A DNA stretch of 64,000 bases from Plantactinospora sp. BC1 (GTDB taxonomy: Bacteria; Actinomycetota; Actinomycetes; Mycobacteriales; Micromonosporaceae). The notes under the pieces are model-generated. The model ran no database searches, was not told where the DNA came from, and saw nothing but the letters and a program-made list of their open reading frames with translations. The position numbers and the translations under genes were made by a program. Shown in pieces: positions 62,704 through 64,000 of the stretch (position 1 is the stretch's first letter; every line of letters starts with the position of its first letter). The stretch is from assembly GCF_003030345.1 (NCBI RefSeq), contig NZ_CP028158.1, positions 7,254,001 to 7,318,000 on the forward strand, read 5' to 3'.

Positions 62704-64000
62704 TCAACTCGCGTCGGCGGTACGCAGCCAGACGGCGGTGTCGGACGGCAACAGGTCACCATCCACCGGCCGGCTGGCCAGCAGGCGGCCCTGATGCGGC
62801 GGAAGCTCCACGGGAGCCTCGGAGAGGTTCACCACGCAGGCGAACCCGGGATCGCGGGCGAAGGCGAGTACCCCGTCCGGCGCCGGCAGCCAGCGCAGCG
62901 TGCCGTCGCCGAGCGCGGGCAGGCTCCGCCGGATCCGGATCGCCTCGCGGTACAGCTCCAGCATCGAGTGCGGGTCGTCGGTCTGCGCCTGCACGGTCTG
63001 GTCCTTCCAGGCGGCCGGCTGCGGCAGCCAGGGCGGGGTGGAGGCGTCCTCCGGGCTGAACCCGAACGGTGCGGCGTCCCCCGCCCACGGCAGCGGCACC
63101 CGGCAGCCGTCCCGGCCGGGGTCGACGAATCCGGAGCGCGGATACATCGGGTCCTGCCGCAACGCCGGTGGGATGTCCTCGACCTCCCAGAGCCCCAGCT
63201 CCTCGCCCTGGTAGACGTAGGCGGCGCCGGGCAGGGAGAGCGAGAGCAGCGCGGCGGCGCGGGCCCGCACCGTGCCCAGTTCCAGGTCGGTGTACGTCCC
63301 CTCGCGCTTGCTGGCGAAGCTGAACGTGGTGTCGGCCCGACCGTAGCGGGTGACCACCCGGGTCACGTCGTGGTTGGAGAGCACCCAGGTGGCCGGGGCG
63401 CCGATCGGGGCGTGTTCGGCGAGCGTGCCGTCGATGCTCTCCCGCAGCTTCGCCGCGTCCCAGGCGCAGCTGAGGAAGTCGAAGTTGAAGGCGGTGTGCA
63501 GCTCGTCCGGGCGCAGGTAGTTGGTGAACCGCTGCCGGTCCGGCAGCCACACCTCGCCGATCAGCGCACGCGGCTCGGGATAGCTGTCGGCGATCCGCCG
63601 CCAGCTCCGGTAGATGTCGTGCACCCCGTCCAGGTCGTGGAAGGGGTGCGGCGCGCCGTCGACCACCTCGGGCAGGGTGGCGTCCTTGAGCAGCAGCGCC
63701 GCCGAGTCGATCCGGATGCCGTCCACCCCCCGGTCGAACCAGAACCGGAGGATCTCCTCGAACTCGGCGCGTACCCGGGGGTGGTCCCAGTTGAAGTCGG
63801 GCTGTTCGGCGGCGAAGAGGTGCAGGTACCAGTCGCCGGGGGTGCCGTCCGGGTTGGTGGTCCGGGTCCAGGTCTGGCCGCCGAACTCGCCGACCCAGTC
63901 GGTCGGCGGCTGGTCGCCGTCCGGGCCGCGTCCGGGACGAAACCAGAACAGTTCCCGCTCCGGCGCGTCCGGACCGCCGGCCAGCGCGGCCTGGAACCAC
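62704..64000 (-). CDS. Alpha-glucosidase (GH13), 5' end outside window
   Basis: Part of a GH13 hydrolase (alpha-1,4/1,6-glucosidase or oligo-glucosidase). The nucleophile Asp is in GVDGIRIDSAALLL, the acid/base Glu in RALIGEVW and the transition-state Asp in VLSNHDVTRV. QDPMYPRSGFVDPGRDGCR and the C-terminal barrel (VVNLSEAPVELPPHQGRLLA) agree. About 432 codons seen; the N-terminus, including domain A start, is off the right edge. Cytoplasmic maltodextrin use is likely. Confidence 0.93.
   Translation of the reverse strand, partial: WFQAALAGGPDAPERELFWFRPGRGPDGDQPPTDWVGEFGGQTWTRTTNPDGTPGDWYLHLFAAEQPDFNWDHPRVRAEFEEILRFWFDRGVDGIRIDSAALLLKDATLPEVVDGAPHPFHDLDGVHDIYRSWRRIADSYPEPRALIGEVWLPDRQRFTNYLRPDELHTAFNFDFLSCAWDAAKLRESIDGTLAEHAPIGAPATWVLSNHDVTRVVTRYGRADTTFSFASKREGTYTDLELGTVRARAAALLSLSLPGAAYVYQGEELGLWEVEDIPPALRQDPMYPRSGFVDPGRDGCRVPLPWAGDAAPFGFSPEDASTPPWLPQPAAWKDQTVQAQTDDPHSMLELYREAIRIRRSLPALGDGTLRWLPAPDGVLAFARDPGFACVVNLSEAPVELPPHQGRLLASRPVDGDLLPSDTAVWLRTADAS

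Overview
This is a very GC-rich window from the chromosome of a filamentous-type actinobacterium. Several features support this: many GTG starts, DUF397/DUF5753 regulator pairs, a translational T-box ahead of ileS, an HspR-type HAIR box ahead of lon, a sortase-type LPVTG protein, and a full Tad pilus locus. The family is most likely Micromonosporaceae; that assignment is an inference from gene content and style, not a database match. Both ends cut through genes: ileS at the left, a GH13 alpha-glucosidase at the right.

Layout. 1-12.4 kb: translation and one-carbon core, with ileS and its T-box leader, a lipoprotein, ndk, a membrane-anchored VOC protein, a DUF4233 protein, folC and valS. 12.5-17.5 kb: an isolated 5S rRNA gene with its terminator, an alpha/beta hydrolase, a MalY-type aminotransferase, a divergent HxlR/DUF899 pair, and a small decayed patch (a frameshifted gene, the tail of a DUF5753 regulator, an orphan DUF397 gene). 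17.6-24.5 kb: an ABC exporter behind a MerR-type 19-bp-spacer promoter, a polytopic glycosyltransferase-like protein, a MOSC protein and lon. 24.6-29.0 kb: four GAF-LuxR regulators that form two copies of an A-B gene pair. 29.3-35.8 kb: a secreted FN3-FN3-CBM2 protein, two paralogous membrane-anchored HEFGH metallopeptidases, and an ABC ATPase/permease pair, one 74-nt piece of which is duplicated beside the peptidases.

35.9-42.0 kb: recD2, followed by a compact set of a Trypco1-like protein, a trypsin-like protease and a TPR-sigma-factor fusion, then a CGNR zinc-finger protein. This set is the best candidate in the window for a poorly described system. 42.0-54.4 kb: an LPXTG-type surface protein, a prepilin peptidase, a 650-nt AT-richer regulatory gap, and the Tad operon. 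The operon runs lipoprotein, secreted protein, CpaB-like, TadZ-like, TadA, TadB, TadC, pilin-like, TadE, TadE, TadG-like and LysM protein, with many start/stop overlaps that imply translational coupling.

54.4-64 kb: an intact DUF5753/DUF397 pair, a Rieske-DUF2231 protein, an epimerase, a SnoaL-like protein, a serine hydrolase, a DUF402 protein, an EamA exporter, a crotonase, an FMN-binding-split-barrel protein and the alpha-glucosidase. I saw no tRNA, CRISPR array, intact insertion sequence or prophage. Several short tandem repeats (periods 15, 18, 29 and 36 bp) sit at gene boundaries.
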